From the NCBI RefSeq assembly GCF_030068505.1, contig NZ_JAQOSO010000047.1:1-33226 (forward strand): a DNA stretch of 33,226 nucleotides, in the 5' to 3' direction. The position numbers were made by a program, and so were the translations under genes. Within the stretch, counting starts at the first letter, position 1. Each line of letters opens with the position of its first letter. The DNA is from Roseofilum capinflatum BLCC-M114. Lineage in GTDB: Bacteria > Cyanobacteriota > Cyanobacteriia > Cyanobacteriales > Desertifilaceae. A model generated the notes under the pieces. That model did not search any database. It was not told the DNA's origin and saw nothing but the letters and a program-made list of their open reading frames with translations. Shown piece after piece: positions 25,197 through 33,191 of the stretch.

Positions 25197-26855
25197 TTAG
25201 CCTAAAGAAGCCATATCTACAGATGGAGAAGGGTCTTTTTCCTGGGTTTGATGAACCAAGAGTCCGTATTCCAAACCTTCGACCACCGCTTGATAGGAGG
25301 CATCCAAAATATTCGTGGATACGCCCACGGTTGTCCATCGATTTAAGCCATCACTCGATTCAACTAAGACCCTGGTTTTCGCAGAAGTTCCGGCTGTTCC
25401 ATCAAGAATTCGTACTTTATAGTCCGTTAAATAGAAACTGCCAATTTCGGGGTAAAATTTTACCAATGCTTTTCTGAGGGCGGCATCGAGGGCAGCAACG
25501 GGGCCATTTCCCTCGGCAACTTCGAGAAAATCGCGATCGTTTACCCTGACTTTAATGGTAGCTAAAGCATTACTGGTCATGGTGGGATCGGGGGTAGTCG
25601 CTCCCATGTCACAATGGACATTAAAACCCTTGATGTCAAACCAAGATTGAGCTTGTCCTAAAGCCGATCGCATTAAGAGTTCAAAGCTGGCTTCTGCCCC
25701 TTCAAACTGATAACCTTGGTTTTCTAGTTCCTTGAGTCGGTCTAAAATTTGCCGACAGGCGGGGTTTTGCTTGTCTAAGTGGATGCCAAAGGAGCGAGCT
25801 TTGGCCAAAATGTTGCTGAGTCCGGCTTGATCGGAGACCACAATTCGTCGTTGATTGCCGATTTTTTCCGGTGGTAAATGTTCGTATGTGAGGGGATTTC
25901 GCGCTACGGCTGACACATGAATTCCCCCTTTATGGGCAAAAGCAGAACGGCCGACAAAGGGCGCATGATGATTGGGGGCGAGATTGACCACTTCACTGAC
26001 AAATCGGCTGGTTTCCGTGAGGTTGGCGAGTTGTTTTTCGGCTAAACAGGAATAACCGAGTTTGAGTTGCAAATTGGGAATTGCGGAGCAGAGGTTAACA
26101 TTGCCGCACCGTTCGCCATAGCCGTTGATGGTTCCTTGTACCATTTGCGCTCCTTCCTGCACGGCGACGATCGCATTGGCAACGGCAGTATCGGAGTCAT
26201 TATGGGGATGAATCCCTAGTTTCACGGTATAGTTCTGCTGCTGAAAATGGGTTTGCACGTCGCGGACAATGGCGCTAATTTCATGGGGTAGGCTTCCCCC
26301 ATTGGTATCGCATAAAATCACCCATTCTGCCCCGGCTTGTACGGCAGAATCTAGGGTAGAGAGGGCATAGTCGGGATTTTTCTTGTAACCATCAAACCAA
26401 TGTTCGGCATCGTACATAATGCGGCGACCTTGCGATCGCAAATACTCAGCCGTATCGCCAATCATGGCTAGGTTTTCTTCTAAGGTGGTGTGTAGTCCTT
26501 CTGTTACATGGAGATCCCAGGATTTACCAAAAAAGGTGATCCATTCTGTGCCCGCGCTGAGAATCGCTTGGAGCATGGGATCTTCTTTGGCGCGGGTATT
26601 CGGGCGACGGGTGGAACAAAAGGCGACTAGGGCTGCTTGGGAAAGGGGTTGTTCTTTCAGATGCCAGAAAAATTGCACATCTTTGGGGTTTGCACCCGGC
26701 CACCCCCCTTCAATAAAGGGCACGCCCAGTTGATCTAGACGGCGGGCGATTCGTAGTTTATCGTCTAGGGAGAGGGAAATCCCTTCCCGTTGAGCGCCAT
26801 CTCGAAGGGTGGTGTCGTAGATCCAGATGGGTTTAGGGTTGGATAAGATGGTCAT
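25197..26855 (-). CDS. cimA: (R)-citramalate synthase
   Basis: A 552-residue member of the 2-isopropylmalate synthase family. The N-terminal TIM barrel has DTTLRDGAQREG (residues 14-25) and the metal ligands HPHNDSDTA; the C-terminal LeuA-type regulatory domain has GNGPVAALDAALRKAL. CimA condenses pyruvate and acetyl-CoA to citramalate in the threonine-independent route to isoleucine. Features setting it apart from LeuA include GGWPGANPKD near the N-terminus and the HKGGIHVSAVARNPLTYEH block. The CDS is divergent from the ferredoxin gene, with an 89-base spacer. Specificity (citramalate rather than isopropylmalate) is inferred from motifs, not shown. Confidence 0.9.
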   Translation of the reverse strand: MTILSNPKPIWIYDTTLRDGAQREGISLSLDDKLRIARRLDQLGVPFIEGGWPGANPKDVQFFWHLKEQPLSQAALVAFCSTRRPNTRAKEDPMLQAILSAGTEWITFFGKSWDLHVTEGLHTTLEENLAMIGDTAEYLRSQGRRIMYDAEHWFDGYKKNPDYALSTLDSAVQAGAEWVILCDTNGGSLPHEISAIVRDVQTHFQQQNYTVKLGIHPHNDSDTAVANAIVAVQEGAQMVQGTINGYGERCGNVNLCSAIPNLQLKLGYSCLAEKQLANLTETSRFVSEVVNLAPNHHAPFVGRSAFAHKGGIHVSAVARNPLTYEHLPPEKIGNQRRIVVSDQAGLSNILAKARSFGIHLDKQNPACRQILDRLKELENQGYQFEGAEASFELLMRSALGQAQSWFDIKGFNVHCDMGATTPDPTMTSNALATIKVRVNDRDFLEVAEGNGPVAALDAALRKALVKFYPEIGSFYLTDYKVRILDGTAGTSAKTRVLVESSDGLNRWTTVGVSTNILDASYQAVVEGLEYGLLVHQTQEKDPSPSVDMASLG

Positions 26856-26944
26856 GCTTTATAAACCCGCTTGCGTCAGGTGATGGATTTCGTCCTTAAT
26901 TGTAGAAAATTGTCGAGAAAAAATTCAGGGAGAAAATGTAAATT

Positions 26945-27289
26945 ATGGTGAAGATTAAAGTGGCGGGTCAAGAACTGACCTGTGAGTCGGGAGCGAATTT
27001 GCGCCAGGTGCTATTAGCCCATGATATTTCGCTCTATAACGGTCAGTCAAAGTTAATTAATTGCCGAGGACTGGGGACTTGTGGCACTTGTGCGGTGTAT
27101 GTGGAGGGTGAGGTCTCGCCCCCGAATTGGCGCGATCGCACCCGGCGATCGCTTCCTCCCCATTCTGGCGATCGTCCCTTGCGTTTAGCCTGTCAGACTC
27201 AGGTGTTAGGTGATGTATCTGTGACCAAATTTGATGGGTTTTGGGGACAAGGAGACCAAAAGGTTTGGACTCCGGATGGTAATGGGTAA
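26945..27289 (+). CDS. [2Fe-2S] ferredoxin-like protein
   Basis: A 114-residue ferredoxin fold with cluster cysteines at residues 40, 46, 49 and 83: NCRGLGTCGTCAVY gives CX5CX2C, then RLACQT. This spacing matches adrenodoxin/ISC-type rather than the CX4CX2C of plant-type photosynthetic ferredoxins, so it is probably not PetF. Between the third and fourth cysteine there is a basic loop with RDRTRRSL, whose DNA has three CGATCG cores within about 45 bases. An electron-transfer role is likely; the partner is unknown. The start has no strong ribosome-binding site (AGGGAGAAAATGTAAATT before it). It is divergent from cimA. Confidence 0.82.
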   Translation: MVKIKVAGQELTCESGANLRQVLLAHDISLYNGQSKLINCRGLGTCGTCAVYVEGEVSPPNWRDRTRRSLPPHSGDRPLRLACQTQVLGDVSVTKFDGFWGQGDQKVWTPDGNG

Positions 27290-27312
27290 TACATTTTTCC
27301 CTTATCCCACAA

Positions 27313-27336
27313 CCCCTTCTCTGGCAGGAGAAGGGG
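27313..27336. terminator. Terminator-like hairpin after the ferredoxin gene
   Basis: CCCCTTCTC (27313-27321) pairs with GAGAAGGGG (27328-27336) in the gap between the ferredoxin gene and the convergent 30-residue ORF. The sequence is related to the hairpin at 11871-11894. Confidence 0.55.
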
Positions 27337-27352
27337 AGAATCGGTTTCTGGT

Positions 27353-27445
27353 TTAGAGTGGGTGTGAGTGTTTCGAGATCCAGGTTAAGCCACCATAGAT
27401 GAGGGCTAAGTAGAGGATGGCGATCGCTAAAATTAAGGTAACCAT
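27353..27445 (-). CDS. 30-residue single-span membrane protein, unknown
   Basis: A short ORF encodes MVTLILAIAILYLALIYGGL then TWISKHSHPL: one hydrophobic helix (residues 2-23) and a short basic tail. GGGAGG lies about eight bases before the ATG, which supports translation. Cyanobacteria have many one-helix proteins of this size attached to photosystems, cytochrome b6f and NDH-1; I cannot match this one to PsbX, PsbM, PsbT, PetL, PetN, NdhP or NdhQ by memory. It lies between the ferredoxin gene and the ABC binding protein; the upstream gene on the same strand (binding protein) ends 123 bases away on the lower side, so it is probably its own unit. Confidence 0.6.
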   Translation of the reverse strand: MVTLILAIAILYLALIYGGLTWISKHSHPL

Positions 27446-27568
27446 GATTTTGCCTCCCTGATGTGGTGAATAAGTATTTTCCTATACTTTTATTCTACCC
27501 GATTTTGGGAGTATTTTACCCTCTAAAACTCAGATTAAATTCTTAGATGTTGGCGAAAAAATAGGGAA

Positions 27569-29203
27569 CTAAGTTTCAACTTGCGTGATTTTGCTATAGG
27601 GAATGGATTGATTGGCTTCAATCATCACTCCTTCTATGTTTGGCTGGGCGAATACATAATCTTTGTCAAACCAGAGGGGAATATAGGGGACTTCTTGGGC
27701 TAAGAGTTCTTGAATTTCTACTAGCAATAAGCGGCGTTTTTCAGGGTCTTGTTCTTGCCGTTGTTGGTTAATTAGGTCATTGACGCGGGGATTGTAGTAG
27801 AAAGAGCCATGATATTGACTGGCACCGGCTTTGCAACCGTCGGTTTCTGAGCCTTCGGTGCATTCGAGGAAGGGTTGCACGTAGTTATCGGGATCGAGAA
27901 AGTCGGCGTACCAATCGAGCATGAAGGTGGGATACACGCCTTTGTCTAGGTTTTGGAAGGCGGTGGTGGATTCGACGGAGTTGGGTTGTATGTCGAGGAG
28001 TCCTTCAAGTTTGGTATCGGCGATCGCCTTTAGGGTACTGGCAATCAGTCCCCGTTTGGTGGAGTTGGAGGGATACCAAACTTCGACGACTGCGGGATTA
28101 TCGACGGAATACCCGGCTTCGGTTAAGAGTGTTTTGGCCAGTTCCACGTTACCATCGCCATAGGCGGTTTTAAATACGGGTTCTGAGGCGGCGAAGCTTT
28201 TGGGAATTAGGGTATAGGCAGGTTCGGCTTGGCCTTGGAGGACGCGGTTGTTGATGGTGGGGCGATCGGTGATGGCGGCTAGGGCTTGGCGAACGGGGAG
28301 TTGATTGAGAGGATCGGATTGCACATTGACAATAATATAGTTGAGCGTATTCCCTTCGGCGGCAATTTCTCGCCATCCTTGGGTGTCCATTTCTCGCTCT
28401 AAGCTATCAATTTGATTGCTGTCTAATGTGCCCAAGGTTACGTCAATGGCTCCCGTGCGAAAGGCGTTAAATAGGTTGGCGGGAGAGGAAAACCATTGAA
28501 TATCAATGCCTTCATTTTCGGGCACATCTCCCCAATAGTCGGCAAAGGGTTCTAAGCGGATCATGTCTGAGGTCATTTGGGCGACTTGATAGGGCCCGGT
28601 TCCGACAAAGGTATCGGGCTGAAATTGGCCGCTACCGATCTGATAGGTTTGGGGCGAAACGGGGCAAAGTCCGCCAAAGGCAAGAAGAGCGGTAAAACCG
28701 GCAAAGGGTTGGCTGAGGGTGATGGTGAGTTCGTATTCTCCGGTGGCTTCGATGGAGTCTACGATGTCCGAGAGTAAGAAGGAGGGTTTGCCCTGGTTTT
28801 CCATGAACCGTTGTAGGGAAAAGACCATGGCTTCGGCGTTGAAGGGTGTGCCATCGTGGAAGGTGACTCCTTGACGTAAGGGGATGGTGTAGGTGAGCCG
28901 ATCGCTGCTGATGGTTGGTAATTCTGTGGCTAATTGGGGGGTTAAGTCGGACGTGCCATCCTGGTAAGTATAGAGGCGATCGCCCACATTGTAGAGAATA
29001 TTCAGAGAGGGAACTTCATAGGCATCGGCTGGATCGAGGGTGCGGGGTTTGAGTGTTGTGCCTAAAATGACTTGCGGATTGTCCCTGGTCGGAGTTTGCG
29101 TCGTATTCGACTGGGGGCTACAGGCGATCGCCATCAGACAACAAACGAGGGCGATCGCTAAAAATTTTCCTAAACGCTGCGATTGTTTCAACCAAGTGAA
29201 CAC
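27569..29203 (-). CDS. ABC transporter substrate-binding lipoprotein, peptide/nickel family 5
   Basis: A 544-residue SBP family 5 protein (OppA/DppA-like). A basic N-terminus and hydrophobic stretch end at the probable lipidated cysteine in CCLMAIACSPQ (residue 28). The family signature is seen in RTLDPADAYEVPSLNILYNV and YTIPLRQGVTFHDGTPFNAEAMVFSLQRF. These proteins capture peptides or related solutes at the outer face of the inner membrane. GTG at 29203 is chosen because it gives a proper signal peptide; the frame runs 35 codons further upstream without family features. No permease or ATPase gene is adjacent, so the cognate transporter lies elsewhere. It is divergent from the decarboxylase gene. 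Confidence 0.87.
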   Translation of the reverse strand: MFTWLKQSQRLGKFLAIALVCCLMAIACSPQSNTTQTPTRDNPQVILGTTLKPRTLDPADAYEVPSLNILYNVGDRLYTYQDGTSDLTPQLATELPTISSDRLTYTIPLRQGVTFHDGTPFNAEAMVFSLQRFMENQGKPSFLLSDIVDSIEATGEYELTITLSQPFAGFTALLAFGGLCPVSPQTYQIGSGQFQPDTFVGTGPYQVAQMTSDMIRLEPFADYWGDVPENEGIDIQWFSSPANLFNAFRTGAIDVTLGTLDSNQIDSLEREMDTQGWREIAAEGNTLNYIIVNVQSDPLNQLPVRQALAAITDRPTINNRVLQGQAEPAYTLIPKSFAASEPVFKTAYGDGNVELAKTLLTEAGYSVDNPAVVEVWYPSNSTKRGLIASTLKAIADTKLEGLLDIQPNSVESTTAFQNLDKGVYPTFMLDWYADFLDPDNYVQPFLECTEGSETDGCKAGASQYHGSFYYNPRVNDLINQQRQEQDPEKRRLLLVEIQELLAQEVPYIPLWFDKDYVFAQPNIEGVMIEANQSIPYSKITQVET

Positions 29204-29378
29204 TAACTTCTCTCTCTTCCTTGCGTGACCATGGCTCTCATCATAGTACAAGATGGCGAGGGGGCGATGGTTTCGCTCTAAAACATATTTTTGTATTTTT
29301 GACAACAACTTTTGATAAAAATTTACGTTACCCTAACGGATAAAGCCATAAGAACACCCAATCGATGAGGAAAGTCTG

Positions 29379-31076
29379 ATGAGTTTGATGCCAGAATCCG
29401 GACTGTACCCCGTCCAATCGACTGCCGTTAGTGTGGGGAAATACTTAGTCAAGAAACTTGAATCTATTGGTGTTCGACATATTTTTGGCGTGCCAGGAGA
29501 TTATGTCCTGAGATTCATGGATCATATTGTGGAAAGCTCCATGGATTTGATCGGAACTTGTAACGAATTAAACGCTGGATACGCGGCTGATGCTTACGCC
29601 CGGTTAAATGGAGTCAGCGCCCTCTGTGTCACTTACGGAGTGGGGGGATTGAGTCTGATCAATGCTCTAGCAGGAGCCTATGCCGAACAAGTACCCGTCA
29701 TTGCCATTAGCGGTGCGCCCAAAACCTCAGCAGAAGAGAATTCCTTGCTCATGCATCACACGACTGGAGATTATAATCTGCAACGTTCGGTATTAAAAAA
29801 TGTCACCGTTGCCGCAGTGACGTTAACCGCCGATGATGCCATTGCTCAGATCGATCGGGCGATCGCCGCTTGCCTCCAGTATAAGCGCCCTGTATACATC
29901 GAAATTCCCGCCGATTTAGTCGATCATCCCTGCGTCTTACCCCTGCGAAAGCCCTCCCTGTCAGTGCTTGAGAGCAAACCCGAAGCCCTAGAAGAGGCGA
30001 TCGCCGAAGCCGTCGAACTCCTAGAAAACGCCCAATCTCCCGTCATTTTAGCCGGTGTAGAACTCCATCGCTATGGCATCCAATCTCAACTTGATCGGCT
30101 CGTGGAAAAAACCGGCTATCCCGTTGCCACCACCATGCTCGGTAAATCCGCCATTTCTGAGATGCACCCCCAATTTATCGGCAACTATGTGGGAGCCTTA
30201 AGTCGGGATGAAGTCCGCGATCGGGTCGAAAATGCCGATTGTATTCTTTGCCTAGGCGCAATTTTATCCGACACCAATTTAGGCGGCTTTACGGCTGAAC
30301 TCGATCCCAGCAAACTCATCAACGCCAACCTCGCGCGAGTCCAAATTAAACATCATTTTTATGCCCCCATTCACTTAGGCGACTTTATCGAGGGATTAAT
30401 CGAAAAACTTCCCTATCGTCCCCCAGAAACCTTAAACATTCAACCCGCTTCAAGTCTGCACAAAGATCCCTGGCAAGTCCAAGACAACGCCCCCCTCACC
30501 AATGCTCGGTTTTATGAACGGATGAACTCGTTTATCGGCGAAAATGATATCGTCATTGCCGAAACCGGGGATGCCATCATTGCTTGCATCGACTTACTGA
30601 TCCATCAAAATACCAAATTTATTGGTCAAGCCTTTTATATGTCCATTGGCTATTCTCTCCCCGCTTGTTTAGGCGCTGGGTTAGCCTCTCCAGACAATCG
30701 CGTGGTTTTATTTATTGGCGATGGTTCCTTCCAGATGACTTGTCAGGCCCTTTCAACCCTGATTCGCAATGGAATTCACCCGATTATTTTCTTAATTAAC
30801 AATGACGGCTATACCATCGAGCGCATGATTCATGATGGCCCCTATAATGACATTCAACCCTGGAAATACCATCTAATGCCCCAGATTTTTGGCCAAAGCT
30901 GGAGTACCGAAGTGAGAACCGAGGGTGAGCTAGAGCTGGCATTGGCAGAGACAGAGCGTCATACGGATAAGCTCTGTTTTATCGAAATTCACTTAGATCG
31001 CTTTGATTGCTGCGATCGCCTGGCCCATCTGACTCAAACCCTACAATATAGTGGTTTGCACGGTAACAAGGAATAG
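29379..31076 (+). CDS. Thiamine-diphosphate alpha-keto acid decarboxylase (pyruvate/indolepyruvate decarboxylase family)
   Basis: A 565-residue ThDP enzyme. The activating Glu is at 63 (GTCNELNAGYAADAYAR), the HH pair typical of PDC/IPDC is at 126-127 (LMHHTTGDYN), and the ThDP motif GDGS to NN is at 447-475, with the second catalytic Glu in NDGYTIE (481). The tail RMIHDGPYNDIQPW is also PDC-like. Together these point to decarboxylation of a 2-keto acid to an aldehyde rather than acetolactate synthase. Whether the substrate is pyruvate (towards ethanol), indolepyruvate or a branched keto acid cannot be read. AGGAAAG lies about seven bases before the ATG. No alcohol dehydrogenase is adjacent. 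Confidence 0.87.
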   Translation: MSLMPESGLYPVQSTAVSVGKYLVKKLESIGVRHIFGVPGDYVLRFMDHIVESSMDLIGTCNELNAGYAADAYARLNGVSALCVTYGVGGLSLINALAGAYAEQVPVIAISGAPKTSAEENSLLMHHTTGDYNLQRSVLKNVTVAAVTLTADDAIAQIDRAIAACLQYKRPVYIEIPADLVDHPCVLPLRKPSLSVLESKPEALEEAIAEAVELLENAQSPVILAGVELHRYGIQSQLDRLVEKTGYPVATTMLGKSAISEMHPQFIGNYVGALSRDEVRDRVENADCILCLGAILSDTNLGGFTAELDPSKLINANLARVQIKHHFYAPIHLGDFIEGLIEKLPYRPPETLNIQPASSLHKDPWQVQDNAPLTNARFYERMNSFIGENDIVIAETGDAIIACIDLLIHQNTKFIGQAFYMSIGYSLPACLGAGLASPDNRVVLFIGDGSFQMTCQALSTLIRNGIHPIIFLINNDGYTIERMIHDGPYNDIQPWKYHLMPQIFGQSWSTEVRTEGELELALAETERHTDKLCFIEIHLDRFDCCDRLAHLTQTLQYSGLHGNKE

Positions 31077-31146
31077 TGGGAAAGATTCTCCTAGCTATGT
31101 TGTATATTCCCACAGCATTTTTGGAAGGCGAGGGATTGTCCTATGG

Positions 31147-31229
31147 GGAGTGCGAGCGTCTCGCTCGCTAGGGCACACTTTATTGCGAGCAAGATGTTTG
31201 TCCTGCGGACATGCTACGCTACGCACTCC
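31147..31229. repeat. Nested hairpin repeat after the decarboxylase
   Basis: Outer arms GGAGTGCG (31147-31154) and CGCACTCC (31222-31229) enclose GCGAGCG-TCT-CGCTCGC (31152-31168) and TGTCC-TGC-GGACA. The layout is that of a dispersed palindromic element. It could act as the decarboxylase terminator. A frame reading through it (31051-31320) is not a gene. Confidence 0.6.
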
Positions 31230-31294
31230 TCGCATTACAGCTCTTCGCGGTATATCTTCCACAAAGGTTTGTCCAATAGAAATTGATTCACTTG

Positions 31295-31627
31295 TTAGTG
31301 AAGTTCCAAGCAGTGAATAGCAGGATTTCCTAAAAGTTCTTCAATGGCTTCTTGCCCAGAGCGAAGAAGAGCTTCAACCTGTTGAGTGGGTGCATTTCCA
31401 CATCTTAGCCATACCACTTTTGGTGGAGAACCATAAAGTCGGCTTTTTTCTGCAAAATCTGCATCTTGAGTCACAATGCAGAAATCATTTAGCTTGGCAA
31501 ACTCCCAAATCTCTGTATCTGTTTTCTCTGCTAACCCATGAAATTGTACATGACTAGCATTGAGAAAAATATCAGCCAAGCGAGGGATCAATTTTTGACT
31601 CAAATTTTGATCGAGAAGTAGTTTCAA
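31295..31627 (-). CDS. DUF5615 PIN-like putative toxin
   Basis: A 110-residue protein starting LKLLLDQNLSQKLIPRLADI, the DUF5615 (Mut7-C-like PIN) signature, with acidic residues in DQN, TDTEIWEFAKLND and TQDADF that would form a PIN-type metal site. In toxin-antitoxin loci such proteins are the putative RNase toxins, paired with DUF433 antitoxins as here. The start is TTG at 31627, overlapping the TGA of the upstream DUF433 gene (TTGA), which suggests translational coupling. The frame opens earlier, but upstream residues are the DUF433 gene in another frame. Confidence 0.85.
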   Translation of the reverse strand: MKLLLDQNLSQKLIPRLADIFLNASHVQFHGLAEKTDTEIWEFAKLNDFCIVTQDADFAEKSRLYGSPPKVVWLRCGNAPTQQVEALLRSGQEAIEELLGNPAIHCLELH

Positions 31628-31854
31628 GCGGCACTCACCGAAGCAACTAAACGATGTTCGCGATCGGCGGCAAACTCTAAACAAGCTCTAATATCTGCTT
31701 CTGTCAGTTCTGGGAAATCCTCAATAATGTCAGCCACAGACATGCCAGCAGCAAGCCAGCCAAGAACATCGTAAACTGTAATTCGCATCCGACGAATACA
31801 GGGTTTTCCCCCACGTTTATCTGGCTCAATGGTAATAATATCGCGATAGGTCAT
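31624..31854 (-). CDS. DUF433 putative antitoxin
   Basis: A 76-residue DUF433 protein with the family pattern IITIEPDKRGGKPCIRRMRITVYDVLGWLAAGMSVADIIEDFPELTEADIRACLEFAADRE. DUF433 is a winged-helix-type fold and is the usual partner of DUF5615. It is the upstream gene of the pair, typical for antitoxins, and probably represses its own promoter. An alternative view is that the pair is only a domesticated remnant; both reading frames are intact. Confidence 0.87.
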   Translation of the reverse strand: MTYRDIITIEPDKRGGKPCIRRMRITVYDVLGWLAAGMSVADIIEDFPELTEADIRACLEFAADREHRLVASVSAA

Positions 31855-32265
<411 letters not shown>

Positions 32266-32267
32266 AC

Positions 32268-32513
32268 ATGGCTGTCCTCATTCCGGATGATATTCTCCAA
32301 GCTGCCGAAATGTCTGAAGCGCAGTTGAAGCTGGAAATTGCGATTATGCTATTCCAACAAGATAGAATTAGTATAGGGAAAGCACGTCATTTAGCCGGGA
32401 TGCATTTGTTAGAGTTTCAGAAAGAAATTGCTAGTCGCGGTATTTGTATTCATTATGATGTTGAGGAATTTGAAGAGGATCTGAAAACCCTGCAAGCCCT
32501 AGGTCGTCTATGA
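32268..32513 (+). CDS. UPF0175 family putative antitoxin
   Basis: An 81-residue UPF0175 protein. Family features are the N-terminal IPDDILQAAEMSEAQLKLEIAIMLFQQDRISIGKARHLAGM and the C-terminal short acidic end (YDVEEFEEDLKTL). UPF0175 proteins contain a helix-turn-helix-like region and are found next to DUF3368 PIN proteins as putative antitoxins. The gene overlaps the next by ATGA, which suggests coupling. It begins just after the DUF433 remnant, with no obvious own ribosome-binding site besides AGTAGGTAACTAA. Confidence 0.87.
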   Translation: MAVLIPDDILQAAEMSEAQLKLEIAIMLFQQDRISIGKARHLAGMHLLEFQKEIASRGICIHYDVEEFEEDLKTLQALGRL

Positions 32514-32998
32514 TTGTTATTAGCGATACTTCACCGATTACTAATTTAGCGGCTGTTGAACTTTTAGAGCTTTTGCATATTCTATACGATCGAGTCGTTA
32601 TTCCTCAAGCTGTTTATGATGAAATGACTGCGTTAGGTTATCAAGTTCCTGGTACAGTTGAAGTTCAAAATCTGGATTGGATCGAGACGCAATCGGTTAG
32701 CGATCGCTTGAGGGTTGAAGCTTTACAGGCTAAGTTGGATTTAGGAGAAGCTGAGGCAATTGTTTTGGCGTTAGAACTCGATGCTGATTTATTATTAATT
32801 GATGAGCGTAGAGGAAGACAAGAAGCTTTAGAACAGGGAGTAACGAAAATTAGTGGATTGTTAGGTATCTTGCAGGAAGCAAAGGCAAAAGGTTTGATTT
32901 CAACAATTAAGCCTGTTTTAGATCGGTTAATTTCTGAAAACAACTTTCGCATTAGCGATCGCCTCTACTACGCTGTTGTAAAATCTGCCGACGAGTAG
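32510..32998 (+). CDS. DUF3368 PIN-domain putative toxin
   Basis: A 162-residue PIN-like protein starting MIVISDTSPITNLAAVELLELL, with the conserved SDTSPI metal-site Asp, then LDLGEAEAIVLALELDADLLLIDERRGRQEA, which holds further acidic residues (GEAEAI and DER). This is the DUF3368 pattern. Such proteins are putative RNase toxins controlled by the upstream UPF0175 protein, with which this gene overlaps by four bases. All expected acidic residues are present, so it may be active. Confidence 0.87.
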   Translation: MIVISDTSPITNLAAVELLELLHILYDRVVIPQAVYDEMTALGYQVPGTVEVQNLDWIETQSVSDRLRVEALQAKLDLGEAEAIVLALELDADLLLIDERRGRQEALEQGVTKISGLLGILQEAKAKGLISTIKPVLDRLISENNFRISDRLYYAVVKSADE

Positions 32999-33101
32999 AA
33001 GGTTTGAGGAGTATAAGAATGTGCGATCGCTGTAATCATACCCCTTTCCAATTCTCTGGATAGCGAAGAATTTCTTGTTTCTGCAAAACAACTAAAAAAT
33101 A

Positions 33102-33132
33102 AGGGTAGCATAGTTGTCGCTACCACCCTTTA
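33102..33132 (+). terminator. Imperfect hairpin after the DUF3368 gene
   Basis: AAGGG-TAGC can pair with GCTA-CCA-CCCTT around ATAGTTGTC. It is about 100 bases after the stop and followed by TATCATTT, so it is a possible terminator. Confidence 0.4.
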
Positions 33133-33138
33133 TCATTT

Positions 33139-33191
33139 ACAGCGCTTCGCGCTGTGATGGGGGGATGGGGGGATGGGGGAATGGGGGGAAC
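33139..33191. repeat. Palindrome ACAGCGC-TTC-GCGCTGT and GGGGGGAT tract
   Basis: A perfect 7-bp stem with TTC loop (33139-33155) is followed by tandem GGGGGGAT-type units to about 33191. The palindrome is shared, inverted, with 22427-22441. Similar G-rich tracts are near 19497-19517 and, as C-rich tracts, near 58-84. Confidence 0.65.

Noticed and set aside
31051-31320. 89-codon plus-strand frame after the decarboxylase
   Set aside because: It reads through the nested palindromes and overlaps both neighbouring genes; Arg/Cys/Ser-rich composition is typical of repeat DNA.
33019-33063. Tiny frame MCDRCNHTPFQFSG with GAGGAG upstream
   Set aside because: Fourteen residues with no recognisable pattern; the ribosome-binding match alone is too little.
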